This document shows positions 11,044 to 20,982 of a stretch of DNA of 64,000 nt, in pieces; positions within the stretch are counted from its first letter, which is position 1, and every line of letters starts with the position of its first letter. Source of the stretch: Mycolicibacterium phocaicum (GTDB lineage: Bacteria > Actinomycetota > Actinomycetes > Mycobacteriales > Mycobacteriaceae); assembly GCF_010731115.1 (NCBI RefSeq), contig NZ_AP022616.1, forward strand, positions 2,170,001 to 2,234,000, given 5' to 3'. Below the pieces are notes generated by a model. That model did no database searches, had not been told where the DNA came from, and was given only the letters and a program-made list of their open reading frames with translations. The translations under genes were made by a program, and so were the position numbers.

Positions 11044-11796
11044 GTGTCCGATCTCGTACTGACGCAGGTCATCGACCGCGTCGCACTCATCACGGTCAAC
11101 GATCCCGACCGCCGCAACGCGGTGACCGCGGAGATGTCCGCCGGCCTGCGCGCCGCCATCACCGCCGCCGAGGCCGATCACGGTGTGCACGCCGTGGTGG
11201 TGACGGGCGCCGGCAAGGCGTTCTGCGCGGGCGCCGACCTCACCGCGTTGGGCGCCGCCACTGTCAACGGCCTGCGGGTCATCTACGACGGCTTCCTCGC
11301 GGTGGCCGACTGCACGCTGCCGACGATCGCCGCGGTGAACGGCCCGGCCGTCGGAGCCGGGCTCAACCTCGCTCTCGCCGCCGACGTCCGGATCGCCGGA
11401 CCCGGGGCGGTCTTCGACCCACGGTTCCAGAAACTCGGGATTCACCCGGGCGGCGGCGCGACCTGGATGCTGCAGCGGGCCATCGGCCCCCAGGCCGCGC
11501 GGGCGGCGCTGCTGTTCGGCATGAAGTTCGACGCCGACGCCGCCGTGCGGCACGGCCTGGCGCTTGAGGTCGCCGACGACCCCGTCGCCGCGGCATTGGC
11601 CCTGGCCGCCGGTCCGGCCTCGGCGCCCCGCGAGGTGGTGTTGGCGACCAAGGCGTCGATGCGCGCGACGGACCACCCCGGCGTGCTGGACCACGAGCAG
11701 CACGCGAAGGCCGTCGACATCGAGATCGTCCCGCAGGCGGCGTCGATCGAGTCACCGGAATTCGCCGCTCGCTTGGCTGCTGCCAAGCAGCGGTGA
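11044..11796 (+). CDS. echA14: Enoyl-CoA hydratase/isomerase family protein EchA14
   Basis: A 250-residue crotonase-fold protein. The oxyanion-hole segments AFCAGADL and NGPAVGAGL are present, so it should bind acyl-CoA. The two catalytic glutamates of true hydratases are replaced: the first is N (GAGLNLALA) and the second falls on F in the FDPRFQKLG segment. It may therefore be an isomerase-like or other crotonase rather than a hydratase. The GTG start at 11044 has a -10 box TAGGCT six bases upstream, so it is probably leaderless. It ends back-to-back with bkdC in TGATCA. It is homologous to Rv2486. Confidence 0.85.
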   Translation: MSDLVLTQVIDRVALITVNDPDRRNAVTAEMSAGLRAAITAAEADHGVHAVVVTGAGKAFCAGADLTALGAATVNGLRVIYDGFLAVADCTLPTIAAVNGPAVGAGLNLALAADVRIAGPGAVFDPRFQKLGIHPGGGATWMLQRAIGPQAARAALLFGMKFDADAAVRHGLALEVADDPVAAALALAAGPASAPREVVLATKASMRATDHPGVLDHEQHAKAVDIEIVPQAASIESPEFAARLAAAKQR

Positions 11797-12996
11797 TCAG
11801 GCGTCGAGGAGCGCCAGTTCGGGCGCCTCGATGAGGGCCCGCAGTTCACCGAGGAACGCGGCCGCCCCCGCGCCGTCGGCGATCCGGTGGTCGAAGGCAC
11901 AGGTGAGCGTCATGGTCGGCCGCGCCACCACCGCACCGTCACGCACGACAGCACGGGGTTTGAGCGTGCCCATCCCGAGGATCGCCGCCTCCGGATAGTT
12001 GATGACGGGTACGCCCTCGTCCAGGCCCAGCGCCCCGAAGTTCGACACGGTGAACGTCGAGCCATGCAGTTCAACGGGTTTCAGCGTGCCGTCGCGCGCG
12101 GAGCGGATCAGCCCGTCCACTGCCCAGGCCAGTTCCCGCGTCGAGAGGCGTTCGGCGTCCCGGACCACCGGCACCAGCAGTCCACGTGATGTCGCGACGC
12201 CGATGCCCAGGTGCACCGATTCGTGGAGATGAACGCTCGCGCCGTGTTCGGCCGGCACCCAGGTGGCGTTGAACTCACGGTGGTGCCGCAACGCGATGGT
12301 CAGCAGCCGCAGCGTCAGCACGAACGGTGTGACGGTGGCATCGGCACCGGCGAGGGTGTCGCGAACCCGGAGCAACTCGGCGCAGTCCACCTGAACCGAT
12401 GCATGTGCATCCGGTATCTCCTTGCGTGACACCGCCATCCGGCGCGCCATCTCGGCCTGCACGCCGCCGACGGGAATCAGGTCGGCGTCGGCGGTCTGGT
12501 GCGCCGAGGCCAGCACGTCCTGGCGCGTGACGATGCCGTTCGGGCCCGACGGCGCCACTCCGGTCAGGTCAACGTGCAGGTCTGCCGCCAGCTTGCGCAC
12601 CCGCGGTTTGGCCCGGGGCCGGCGGCGGGTGGTGTCGAGATCAGCATCCGCGCCGTACCCGACCAGCACGGGTTTGCGTTGCGGCGCCTGCTCTTTCGGG
12701 TCATCGGTCGCCGGCTCGTCGACGGTCGGCTCGGATGCAGCCGCCGCCGACGCGTCGGTGGCGATGCGGACCAGCACGGCGCCCACCGCGAGCGTCTGCC
12801 CCTCTGCCCCACCGAGTTCGGTCACCACACCGGCATACGGACTGGGTATCTCCACGGCCGCCTTGTTGGTCTCGACGGTGCACAACACCTGATTGAGTTC
12901 GACGGTGTCCCCCACCGCCACCGCCCAGGACGTGATGGTCGCGTCTTCCAGCCCTTCACCCAGGTCGGGGACCAGGAAATCGTGTGTTGCGGTCAT
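11797..12996 (-). CDS. bkdC: Branched-chain keto-acid dehydrogenase E2 (lipoyl transacylase)
   Basis: A 399-residue E2 subunit. The lipoyl domain (1-80) carries ETNKA with the lipoylated lysine at 45; a peripheral subunit-binding domain lies around 130-170 ([23 protein letters not shown]); the catalytic domain ends with FDHRIADG, the HxxxDG motif. It transfers the branched acyl group from E1 to CoA. There is one lipoyl domain, as usual for Rv2495c-type BkdC. The ATG at 12996 overlaps the bkdB stop (ATGA). It is last in bkdABC. Confidence 0.92.
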   Translation of the reverse strand: MTATHDFLVPDLGEGLEDATITSWAVAVGDTVELNQVLCTVETNKAAVEIPSPYAGVVTELGGAEGQTLAVGAVLVRIATDASAAAASEPTVDEPATDDPKEQAPQRKPVLVGYGADADLDTTRRRPRAKPRVRKLAADLHVDLTGVAPSGPNGIVTRQDVLASAHQTADADLIPVGGVQAEMARRMAVSRKEIPDAHASVQVDCAELLRVRDTLAGADATVTPFVLTLRLLTIALRHHREFNATWVPAEHGASVHLHESVHLGIGVATSRGLLVPVVRDAERLSTRELAWAVDGLIRSARDGTLKPVELHGSTFTVSNFGALGLDEGVPVINYPEAAILGMGTLKPRAVVRDGAVVARPTMTLTCAFDHRIADGAGAAAFLGELRALIEAPELALLDA

Positions 12997-14048
12997 GGCT
13001 GACTCATCGCCTTGTGCACGCAATCCAGCAGCCGGTCGACACCGGGCAGCCACAGTTTCTCCAGCCGGGCCGGCGGATAGGGCGTGTCAAATCCGGTGGC
13101 GCGCAACACGGGTGCCTCCAGGTCATAGAAGAGTTCTTCGGAGATCCTGGCGGCCAGTTCGGCGCCGAACCCCAGGGTGCGCGGCCCCTCGTGCATGACC
13201 ACCGCGCGTCCGGTCTTCCGGATCGAGGCCGCGATGGTGTCGAAGTCGAGCGGGTTCAGCGACCGCAGGTCGATGACCTCCAGATCATGGTCGTCCGCCA
13301 GATCGGCTGCCGCCAAGGCGGTGTCGACGAGCGAGCCGTAGGTGATGACGGTGACGTCGCGGCCCGTGCGCCGTACCGCAGCCTGCCCGATGGGTGGCGC
13401 GGGCACGCTGGTGTCGAGTTCACCTTTCGTCCAGTAACGGCGTTTGGGCTCCAGGAAGATCACCGGGTCACGGGACGAGATGGCCTCGCGCAGCAGCCAG
13501 TACGCGTCCGAGGGCGTGGACGGGATGACGACCTTCAACCCGGCGGTGTGCAGCCAGTACGACTCGGTCGACTCCGAATGGTGTTCCACCGCACCGATAC
13601 CGCCGAACGACGGGATGCGGATGGTCACCGGCATGTCGACATCGCCATGGGTACGCATCCGGTACTTCGCGAGGTGGCTGACGATCTGGTCGAACGCCGG
13701 GGCCGCGAATCCGTCGAACTGGATCTCGGGTACCGGCACCATGCCACGGATCGCCATGCCGATGGCGATGCCGACGATCGCCGACTCCGCCAGCGGCGTG
13801 TCGAAACAGCGGGCTTCCCCGAAGGTTTCGTGCAGACCATCGGTGACGCGGAAAACCCCGCCGAGTTTCGCGACGTCCTCGCCGAACACCAGCACCCGGT
13901 CATCGGCGGTCATGGCGTCGCGTAACGCGCGGTTGATGGCCTGCACCATCGACACTGTGGTCACCGTGGCGATTTCCCCCGCGGGCCGTCTCGGCTCGTC
14001 GGGCTCCGCGTCACCGGACCACGACGGTCGCTCGATGAGCTGCGTCAT
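12993..14048 (-). CDS. bkdB: Branched-chain keto-acid dehydrogenase E1 beta
   Basis: A 351-residue transketolase-like beta subunit. Typical blocks are seen: [56 protein letters not shown] and the C-terminal [13 protein letters not shown]. It pairs with BkdA to decarboxylate branched-chain 2-oxo acids with thiamine diphosphate. The N-terminus has about 30 extra residues before [19 protein letters not shown], so the start could be internal, but the ATG at 14048 sits one base after the bkdA stop, which suits coupled translation. Confidence 0.92.
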   Translation of the reverse strand: MTQLIERPSWSGDAEPDEPRRPAGEIATVTTVSMVQAINRALRDAMTADDRVLVFGEDVAKLGGVFRVTDGLHETFGEARCFDTPLAESAIVGIAIGMAIRGMVPVPEIQFDGFAAPAFDQIVSHLAKYRMRTHGDVDMPVTIRIPSFGGIGAVEHHSESTESYWLHTAGLKVVIPSTPSDAYWLLREAISSRDPVIFLEPKRRYWTKGELDTSVPAPPIGQAAVRRTGRDVTVITYGSLVDTALAAADLADDHDLEVIDLRSLNPLDFDTIAASIRKTGRAVVMHEGPRTLGFGAELAARISEELFYDLEAPVLRATGFDTPYPPARLEKLWLPGVDRLLDCVHKAMSQP

Positions 14049-14049
14049 G

Positions 14050-15147
14050 TCAACCCTCCCAATCCAATTCGGCCAGCAACGCGTCGCGCTGCCGGGCCAG
14101 CTCGGGTGTGATGTCGGCGTAGACGTTGTCGAACATGTCCGCGACGTCGAAGTCCGGCGCGGTCAGAACCGCCTCGCGCAGGTCGGCGCGGAGCCGGCGG
14201 GAGCGGTTCTCGACGTGCTCCTGCAAGCGGGGCGTCCACACTCCGACCTGCTCCAGGTACGCCCGGTAGCGCGCGATGGGATCGCGTGCCTCCCAGTACT
14301 TCAGCTCGTCGGGGTCGCGGTAGCGGGTCGGGTCATCGGACGTGGTGTGTGGACCCATCCGATAGGTGACGGCCTCGATCAACGTCGGCCCGTCGCCACC
14401 GCGGGCGCGTTGCGCCGCCTCGGACATCACCGCGTAGCAGGCCAGCACATCGTTGCCGTCGACTCGGACGCCGGGCATGCCGTAGCCGATGGCGCGATGC
14501 GCGATCGACGGTCCCGCCTGCTGATGACGCACCGGCACGGAGATGGCCCACTGATTGTTCTGCACGAAGAACACACACGGCGCGGACGTGACGGCCGCGA
14601 AGTTGAGCGCTTCGTGCATGTCGCCTTCGGAGGTGCCGCCGTCGCCGACGAACGCCACGGTCACCGAGTCTTCGCCGAGCCGTTGTGCGGCCATCGCGGC
14701 GCCGACGGCGTGCAGACCGTGCGACCCGATGTCGATCGAGATTGGCGCACAATGTTTCTCGGTGAAGCCCAGACCGCCGTGCCAGCGGCCCCGCCACACC
14801 GCGCTGATCTGGGCCGGCGTGATGCCGCGGACCAGCAGGGCGCCGAGCTCCCGGTACTGCGGGAACAGCCAGTCGGTCTTGCGCAGACATGCTGCCGCGC
14901 CCACCTGTGCGGCTTCCTGACCGCGGCACGAGGCGAACAACGCAAGTTCACCCTGCCTCTGCAGATTGACGAATTCGACGTCGAGGTCGCGGGTGAGGAC
15001 CATCTCCTCGTACAGCCAGCCCAGTGTTTCGGGCGGCAGGTCGCGGCGATATCGCTCGTCGGAGGTGGGCGCGCCGTCGGGCGCGATGAGTTGCACGGGC
15101 TCAAGGTCCACCCGGTTGTCCAGGCCAGGGACCGACACGTCAGCCAT
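14050..15147 (-). CDS. bkdA: Branched-chain keto-acid dehydrogenase E1 alpha
   Basis: A 365-residue thiamine diphosphate-binding alpha subunit. The TPP motif runs from GDGGTSEGDMHEALNFA to QNNQWAIS, and SCRGQEAAQVGAAACL and the phosphorylation-loop-like YRMGPHTTSDDPTRY match E1 alpha. The start at 15147 has AAGGAGG just upstream; a longer frame from 15171 would place the start before this ribosome site. It is first in bkdABC. In M. tuberculosis citE precedes it directly; here a two-component system lies between, so bkdA must have its own promoter in the 475-base gap. Confidence 0.92.
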   Translation of the reverse strand: MADVSVPGLDNRVDLEPVQLIAPDGAPTSDERYRRDLPPETLGWLYEEMVLTRDLDVEFVNLQRQGELALFASCRGQEAAQVGAAACLRKTDWLFPQYRELGALLVRGITPAQISAVWRGRWHGGLGFTEKHCAPISIDIGSHGLHAVGAAMAAQRLGEDSVTVAFVGDGGTSEGDMHEALNFAAVTSAPCVFFVQNNQWAISVPVRHQQAGPSIAHRAIGYGMPGVRVDGNDVLACYAVMSEAAQRARGGDGPTLIEAVTYRMGPHTTSDDPTRYRDPDELKYWEARDPIARYRAYLEQVGVWTPRLQEHVENRSRRLRADLREAVLTAPDFDVADMFDNVYADITPELARQRDALLAELDWEG

Positions 15148-15622
15148 ACCGCCTCCTTCCGGTGACGGCATGTTCGGCCGTCAGTCCGCGAGAAGCTCAG
15201 CGCGGTGGCGACCAGGGCAACCCTCAGGTGGTGAGGGTCGCCGGCCGATGCCGGGGTGTGGCATCAGTCGGATGATCCGCTCTGCTCGCCGCAGTGCTGG
15301 GGCATCACCGCCATTATGCGCCCGGAGGCCATCTGGCCGCGGTTATCGCAGGTAACAGACTGGCGACGTGTCGGACCGGCCGGCGCCGGTCGGCGGCAAT
15401 ACGGCCGACTTGTAGCCCGAACGTATGAATTCATTGTTATTTGTGCTGGTGACACGCTCATCGGCCCGAAGTCTGTCGTTGCCGCGTGCTAAAACCGTCG
15501 CATCATCAACGTGGCAGCGCCAGAAGCGAGAAACGATGAGACGTCCGAACCGCGCCGGCCCCTACGTCGCCCGGGCCTCAGCCGTACCAGGCCCCTGACC
15601 GCACCCGTACGTCAGCCACATC
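15148..15622. promoter_or_regulatory. Divergent control region of bkdA and the sensor kinase
   Basis: This 475-base stretch holds no convincing gene. It contains a hairpin (ACCCTCA/TGAGGGT, 15220-15226 with 15232-15238) in the likely bkdA leader, an imperfect GTTA-7-TAAC element at 15342-15356, and an AT-rich patch around 15421-15442 with the perfect palindrome ATGAATTCAT (15425-15434), the best place for a promoter of the kinase gene. No copy of the 16-base BkaR-type operator was found here. Confidence 0.45.
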
Positions 15623-17869
15623 ATGTTTGACACCGGTACAGGCGCCGCACGCCGCAACTTCCTCGAGCACACGATGCACGTCAGTGTGTTCCTGCGGCAC
15701 GGCGGGGCGCTGGTGGTGTACGCCGTCGTGCTGGTCTCGGCGCCCCGGATCAGCGTGGCCGGCGTCGTCTTCGCCGGGCTGGCCGGCGCCTGGTCGCTGT
15801 ACCGGCTGCTGACCCGCTCCGCGACGCCGCGCATCATCGCGATCGACTACGCCGTCACGCTGGCCGCGTGCCTGGTCCTGCCCGTCGCGGCAGCCGACGA
15901 TCAGGTGTGCCCGTCGACCTGCGCGCCGATCACCATTGCCGGTACGGCCATCGCGAGCTTCACGGTGTTCGAACCCCTGCTCAACATCGCGATGACCGCC
16001 GGTGTCGTGGCGGCGCTCGCGGCGGGCGCGGCATCGGTCGATGGGGTGCACGACCCCGGTCAATGGGTCAACGTCTACTACTTCGCACTGCTGTGGGTGG
16101 CGGCGACACTGATCCGCGTCCTGACGGTGCGCGTCGCCGAAAAAGTCGATGTGGCCCGCGCCGAGCGCCTCGCCGTCGAGCTCCGCCAGAAAGTCAATGC
16201 CGCCGTGCGCGATTACGACCGCGAGCAGATGCGGCTGCTCCACGACACCGTCGCCTCCACCCTGCTGATGGTGGGCACCGGCACCGCCTTGTCGCCTGCG
16301 CGCGTCGCCGCCCAGGCGCGCCGCGATCTTCGCGTCTTCACCGAGACCACCCAGGCTCCCGTACCCCCGGCCGATCTCGTTGCCGCCCTGCGTGATCACG
16401 CCACCCACACCACGACGCCCGTGAGCTATGCCGGTGTCACCGCGATGTGGGTGGACGGTGCGACAGCGGCGACCATCGCAGCCGCCGCGCGCGAAGCCCT
16501 CACCAATGTCGACCGGCATTCCGGCGCCACCGCCGTCACCATCACCGTGCATCCCGGACGGATCCAGATCACCGACGACGGGTGTGGATTCGATCTCACC
16601 CGGCCGACGCGGGGACACGGCATCGCCGACTCCATCGTCGCCCGTATGCAACAGCTCGGCGGCGTCGCCGAGATCAGCACGCTGCCCGGGCAGGGCACCA
16701 CGGTCGAATTGTGTTGGCCCACTGCAGCATCGGCCAGCGCCACGCCGGCACCCGACCCAGAGCGGCTCATCGAGCGCGCCCATATGGGATATGGGCTGGG
16801 GTTGGTCGCCTACGGGCTGGTGAACCTGCTGGTGACCGCCCCCGCGTCCGTGAGCTTCGCGGCGTATCCCCAGCTGCAACGGTCCCTCATCGTCGTCATC
16901 ACGGTCGCGACACTGGCGGCGATCCCCCGGGTGATGGGCCGGACCAATCCGCGGGCCCGGTTCGGCATCGCAGCCCTGGTGATCGTTGCTCTGGTGCAGT
17001 CGCTCTCGATGCCGATCTATGACCTCGACCCGCAGTTGCAGTGGGCCCAAGGTGCGATCGGCTGGTGCGTGCTGCCGCTGCTGCTCAGCGTGCGGCTGAG
17101 GTATGCGGTGGGCGTCCTGGTGTGGTGCTGGGTGGTGCCCGGCGTCTACGCGATCATTCGGGATCCGTCGGTCCACACCATCGTCGACCTCGGATACGAC
17201 ACGGCGAGCGTCCTCGTCGCCCAACTCTGCGCTCTGGTTGTGGCCGACATGATCCGGCGGTCCGCGGCCGCTGCGTCTGCCGAGACCGAGAGCCACATGC
17301 GCCTGATCGCCGCGGCGCACATCGCCGACGCAGTACAGGAGGAATACGACCGCCGCTACGCGGACCTCGCCGCCACCATTCAGCCCCTGCTGTCCGGCCT
17401 CGCCGACGGTGCACCGGTCGACGCCGAGACCCGGAGTCGCGCGCAACTCGAATATCAGCGGCTGCGTACCCTTTTCGACCAGTCATCCAGCTTCGAGCAC
17501 GTACTGCTGCGCGAGCTGCGCCCCCGCGTCGACGCGGCCCAGAATCGCGGCATCGCCGTTTCCGTCGACGTCCAGGGCACGCTGCCGGCCATGGATGTGC
17601 CCACCGCGCGGCGGCTGGCCCGGCTCGTCGACCAGGTTCTGCACGCCGCCGCCGCACCGGCCCGCATCACCGTGACCGCCGAAACGGCTGCCGTCGAACT
17701 CAGCGTCATGTGTCACCGCGCGCGCCACGCCGAATTGCCGACGAAATCCAGTGTCGGCGACGAAGATGAATTCGACCTGACCACCCTCGATGACACGGTG
17801 TGGATCACCGTGCGCCACCCACTCCCAGGAAGACCCACCGAACATGTCCGCGCCGGCCAATCCACCTGA
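15623..17869 (+). CDS. Sensor histidine kinase with a second membrane and pseudokinase half
   Basis: A 748-residue protein with two similar halves. Half 1: five or six membrane segments (residues about 18-175), a HisKA_3-type dimerisation helix with LLHDTVAST (H at 207) and a HATPase domain with EALTNVDRHSGA, DDGCGFD and GHGIADS. Half 2: about five membrane segments (residues 391-546), then a helix where the histidine is absent (YADLAATIQPLLSGL) and an ATPase-like end without the N and G boxes. It overlaps its response regulator by 26 bases. The start codon is uncertain; an ATG at 15674 is an alternative. The signal sensed is unknown. Confidence 0.8.
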   Translation: MFDTGTGAARRNFLEHTMHVSVFLRHGGALVVYAVVLVSAPRISVAGVVFAGLAGAWSLYRLLTRSATPRIIAIDYAVTLAACLVLPVAAADDQVCPSTCAPITIAGTAIASFTVFEPLLNIAMTAGVVAALAAGAASVDGVHDPGQWVNVYYFALLWVAATLIRVLTVRVAEKVDVARAERLAVELRQKVNAAVRDYDREQMRLLHDTVASTLLMVGTGTALSPARVAAQARRDLRVFTETTQAPVPPADLVAALRDHATHTTTPVSYAGVTAMWVDGATAATIAAAAREALTNVDRHSGATAVTITVHPGRIQITDDGCGFDLTRPTRGHGIADSIVARMQQLGGVAEISTLPGQGTTVELCWPTAASASATPAPDPERLIERAHMGYGLGLVAYGLVNLLVTAPASVSFAAYPQLQRSLIVVITVATLAAIPRVMGRTNPRARFGIAALVIVALVQSLSMPIYDLDPQLQWAQGAIGWCVLPLLLSVRLRYAVGVLVWCWVVPGVYAIIRDPSVHTIVDLGYDTASVLVAQLCALVVADMIRRSAAAASAETESHMRLIAAAHIADAVQEEYDRRYADLAATIQPLLSGLADGAPVDAETRSRAQLEYQRLRTLFDQSSSFEHVLLRELRPRVDAAQNRGIAVSVDVQGTLPAMDVPTARRLARLVDQVLHAAAAPARITVTAETAAVELSVMCHRARHAELPTKSSVGDEDEFDLTTLDDTVWITVRHPLPGRPTEHVRAGQST

Positions 17870-18521
17870 GCCCCTGGCCATCGCCGTTGTCGATGACCAC
17901 GACGTCATCCACACCGGCGTCTCGGCGTGGTGTGCCCAGGCCGACCCACCCATCCGCGTCGCGTCCGACCACCTCGACGCCGAGTCGTTCCTGGACGTCT
18001 ACCCCAAGGCCGACGGCCAGTTGGCGGCGGTCATCCTGGACCTCGAATTGCGCAGCCGCCAGCCCGATTTCGACGCCGTCGCCGCCATCGTGGACGCGGG
18101 ACACGCGGTGATCGTCTACTCGCACCTGGAGAACGCCGAGGTGATCCTGCGGTGCCTTGCCATCGGCGTGGTCACCTATCGCGCCAAGAGCGAAGGGCAG
18201 GGCCACCTCATCGAGGCCATCCGCGCGGCCAGCACCCACGAGCCGTACGTCGGTCCGCGGATGGCCGCGGCCATCTGCTCGGACACCGACTCCGGCCGGC
18301 CTGGCCTCACGCGGCGCGAACGCGAAGTGCTCAAAGCGTGGTTTCAGACCGAGAGCAAGGACATCGTCGCCAAGCGCCTGCACCTCGCGCCGACGACCGT
18401 CCGGACCCACCTGCAACGCGTCCGCGCCAAGTACGCCGCCGCGGGGCGGCCGGCAGCCACCAAGGCCCAACTCGTCGCCCGCGCCGTGCAAGACGGCATC
18501 CTCAGCGTCGAAGACCTGTAG
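17844..18521 (+). CDS. NarL/LuxR-type response regulator
   Basis: A 225-residue regulator. The receiver domain has the acidic pair in VVDDHD, the phospho-acceptor aspartate D66 in VILDLELR, and the lysine in YRAKSEGQ. The C-terminal helix-turn-helix (LTRREREVLKAWFQTESKDIVAKRL, then PTTVRTHLQRVRAKY) is NarL-like. The ATG at 17844 has AGGAAGA upstream and overlaps the kinase gene by 26 bases, so the two form a pair. It ends six bases from the convergent citE. Targets are unknown; the adjacent bkdA promoter region is the obvious candidate. Confidence 0.88.
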   Translation: MSAPANPPEPLAIAVVDDHDVIHTGVSAWCAQADPPIRVASDHLDAESFLDVYPKADGQLAAVILDLELRSRQPDFDAVAAIVDAGHAVIVYSHLENAEVILRCLAIGVVTYRAKSEGQGHLIEAIRAASTHEPYVGPRMAAAICSDTDSGRPGLTRREREVLKAWFQTESKDIVAKRLHLAPTTVRTHLQRVRAKYAAAGRPAATKAQLVARAVQDGILSVEDL

Positions 18522-18527
18522 CTCCCG

Positions 18528-19334
18528 CTACGGCGCCAGTGCGACGATCCGCTCGGCGCGGCGCAGCACCGGCATGTCGACCATGAGACCGTCGTACTGG
18601 AACACGCCGCGCTCGCGGGTCGCGGCATCGAGTACCGCACGCGCCCAGGCGATCTCCTTCTCGGTCGGCGCGTAGCCGTCCCGGATGACCGCGACCTGCG
18701 TCGGGTGGATGGCCACCTTGGCGTCGAATCCGACGGCCACGGCATCGTCGACCTCGGCCCGCAGGCCATCGAGGTTCTTGATGTCCAGGTAGACCGAGTC
18801 CAGCGCGAGCTTGCCAAAGGCCTTGGCCGCCAACAACGACTGCGACCGGACATGCTTGGCGACGTCGCGGTAGCTGCCGTCGGGCCAGCGGTTCGCGGTG
18901 CCGCCGAGCACGGCGAACAGGTCCTCGGCACCCCACATGACGGCATAGGTGTTGTCGACCCGGGCGGTCTCGGTGACGGCGAGCGCGCCGAGCGGGGTCT
19001 CGACCAGCACCACCACGTCCAGCGGCGCCAGGGCCCGAACCTGTTCGGCTGATTCGGTTTTGGCGAGCATCACCGTCGTGTACGGCGTCTTGGCCAGCGC
19101 CGCCAGATCCAGCGGGTGATCGGCGGTGTCCGACGGGTTCAGCCGCACGACCGTGTGCGCCGGGTCCAGCGGGGTGTCGATCAGTGCCTGACGCGCGGCC
19201 GGCCGGTCCTTCGCGGCGCAGCCGTCCTCCAGGTCGAGGATCACCACATCGGCTGCGGCGGCGGCCTTTTCGAACCGCTCGGGCCGGTCCGCCGGGCAGA
19301 ACAGCCAGCCGGGTCCCGGAGACTCGAGCGCCAT
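18528..19334 (-). CDS. citE: CitE-like beta-hydroxyacyl-CoA lyase
   Basis: A 268-residue HpcH/HpaI-type TIM barrel. Substrate and metal-binding blocks seen are FCPADRPERFEKA, LDLEDGCAAKDRP (acidic Mg ligands), VVRLNPS, VVLVETPLGAL and WGAEDLFAVLGG. It lacks the citrate lyase partners, as in Rv2498c, which has been reported as a stereospecific beta-hydroxyacyl-CoA lyase rather than a citrate lyase. It is last in the leucine/branched-chain operon; its ATG overlaps the maoC stop by one base (TGATG). Confidence 0.88.
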   Translation of the reverse strand: MALESPGPGWLFCPADRPERFEKAAAAADVVILDLEDGCAAKDRPAARQALIDTPLDPAHTVVRLNPSDTADHPLDLAALAKTPYTTVMLAKTESAEQVRALAPLDVVVLVETPLGALAVTETARVDNTYAVMWGAEDLFAVLGGTANRWPDGSYRDVAKHVRSQSLLAAKAFGKLALDSVYLDIKNLDGLRAEVDDAVAVGFDAKVAIHPTQVAVIRDGYAPTEKEIAWARAVLDAATRERGVFQYDGLMVDMPVLRRAERIVALAP

Positions 19335-19822
19335 CAGACCGCGTCCGCCGGACGCTTACGCACCATGGTCTTGCGTGTCGCCGTGGCGACGATGTCGCCG
19401 TGCTGGTTGCGACCGGTGTGGGCGAAGGTAACGATGCCCTCCCCCGGCCGGCTCTTGGACTCGCGCTTCTCGATGACCTCGGACTCCGCGTAAAGCGTGT
19501 CGCCGTGGAAAAGCGGCCTGGGGAAGGCGATGTCGGAGAAACCGAGGTTCCCGACGATCGTGCCCTGCGTCAGCTGGGCCACCGAAAGGCCGACGAGCGT
19601 GGACAGCGTGAACATCGAATTCACCAGCCGCGCATGGAACGGCGGCAATGCGTCGGAGAACGCGGCGTCCAGGTGCAGCGCCTGCGTGTTCATGGTCAGC
19701 GTGGTGAACAGGACGTTGTCAGCTTCGGTGATGGTGCGGCCGGGCCGGTGTTGGTAGATGACGCCCGGCTGGAACTCCTCGTACCAGAGCCCGCGCTGCT
19801 CGATGATCCGCTTCTCGGTCAC
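19334..19822 (-). CDS. MaoC-like hydratase
   Basis: A 162-residue single hot-dog domain. The hydratase region reads RTITEADNVLFTTLTMNTQALHLDAAF, with the D and H spacing of R-specific enoyl-CoA hydratases, and FPRPLFHGDTLYAESEV. It probably hydrates an unsaturated intermediate of branched-chain acyl-CoA breakdown. The GTG start at 19822 overlaps the fadE19 stop as GTGA, so it is coupled. It corresponds to Rv2499c. Confidence 0.87.
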   Translation of the reverse strand: MTEKRIIEQRGLWYEEFQPGVIYQHRPGRTITEADNVLFTTLTMNTQALHLDAAFSDALPPFHARLVNSMFTLSTLVGLSVAQLTQGTIVGNLGFSDIAFPRPLFHGDTLYAESEVIEKRESKSRPGEGIVTFAHTGRNQHGDIVATATRKTMVRKRPADAV

Positions 19823-20982
19823 AGCCCGGCCTCACGCGCGATCAGCATCAGCTGAACTTCCGTTGTGCCCTCACCGATTTCGAGGATCTTCGAATCGCGG
19901 TAGTGCCGGGCCACCGGGTACTCGTTCATGAAGCCGTAGCCGCCGAACACCTGGGTGGCGTCGCGGGCGTTGTCCATCGCGGCCTCACTGGCGATCATCT
20001 TGGCGATGCAGGCTGCCTTCTTGAACGGCTTGCCCGCCAGCATCAGCGCGGCGGCGTCGTAGTACGCGGTGCGGGCGACGTGTGCGCGGGCTTCCATGCG
20101 GGCGATCTTGAAGGCGATGGCCTGGTAGCCACCGATCTTGCGGCCGAACGCTTCCCGTTCCTTCGAGTACTTCACGCACTCGTCGACGCAGCCCTGCGCG
20201 ACACCGACCGACAGCGCGGCGATGGCGATGCGGCCCTCGTCGAGGATGCGCAGGAAGTTGGCGTAGCCGCGGCCACGGTCACCGAGCAGGTTCTCGGCCG
20301 GCACGCGGACGTCGTCGAAGCTCAGCGGGTGGGTGTCCGAGGCGTTCCAGCCGACCTTGTCGTAAGCGGGTTCGGCGGTGAAGCCCGGCGTCGGCACCGG
20401 AACCAGGATCGCCGAAATCTCCTTGTGCCCGCCGGGCAGTTCGCCGGTCACGGCCGTCACGGTCACCAGTTTGGTGATGTCGGTCCCGGAGTTGGTGATG
20501 AACTGCTTGGAGCCGTCGATCACCCAGCTGTCGCCGTCCAGCTTGGCGGTGGTCTTGGTGGCGCCGGCATCGCTGCCACCGCCGGCCTCGGTCAAGCCGA
20601 AGGCGCCCAAGGCCTTTCCGCTGGCCAGTTGCGGCAGCCATTCCTGCTTCTGCGCCTCGGTGCCGAAGCGGTACACCGGCATGGCGCCCAGGCCGACACC
20701 GGCCTCGAGCGTGATGGCGACGCTCTGGTCCACCTTGCCGAGTTCTTCCAGGGCCAGGCACAGCGCGAAGTAGTCGCCACCCATGCCGCCGTACTCCTCG
20801 GGGAACGGCAGGCCGAACAGACCCATCTCGGCCATGCCGTCGATGACCTTGTACGGGAACGTGTGGTCCTTGTCGTGCTGGGCGGCCACCGGCGCGACGA
20901 CCGTCTGCGCGAATTCCCGAACCGTCTTGGCCAGCTCGGCGTAGTGGTCCGGCAGGGTGCCGGTCGAAATGAAGTCGCTCAT
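19819..20982 (-). CDS. fadE19: Acyl-CoA dehydrogenase FadE19
   Basis: A 387-residue FAD acyl-CoA dehydrogenase. FAD and substrate blocks include [20 protein letters not shown] and [14 protein letters not shown], and the C-terminal signature KSREREAFG-like [18 protein letters not shown]. The catalytic base is expected in [10 protein letters not shown] near the C-terminus, and [20 protein letters not shown] is intact. It probably oxidises isovaleryl- or 2-methyl-branched acyl-CoA. The ATG overlaps the accA1 stop (ATGA). Confidence 0.92.
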   Translation of the reverse strand: MSDFISTGTLPDHYAELAKTVREFAQTVVAPVAAQHDKDHTFPYKVIDGMAEMGLFGLPFPEEYGGMGGDYFALCLALEELGKVDQSVAITLEAGVGLGAMPVYRFGTEAQKQEWLPQLASGKALGAFGLTEAGGGSDAGATKTTAKLDGDSWVIDGSKQFITNSGTDITKLVTVTAVTGELPGGHKEISAILVPVPTPGFTAEPAYDKVGWNASDTHPLSFDDVRVPAENLLGDRGRGYANFLRILDEGRIAIAALSVGVAQGCVDECVKYSKEREAFGRKIGGYQAIAFKIARMEARAHVARTAYYDAAALMLAGKPFKKAACIAKMIASEAAMDNARDATQVFGGYGFMNEYPVARHYRDSKILEIGEGTTEVQLMLIAREAGL

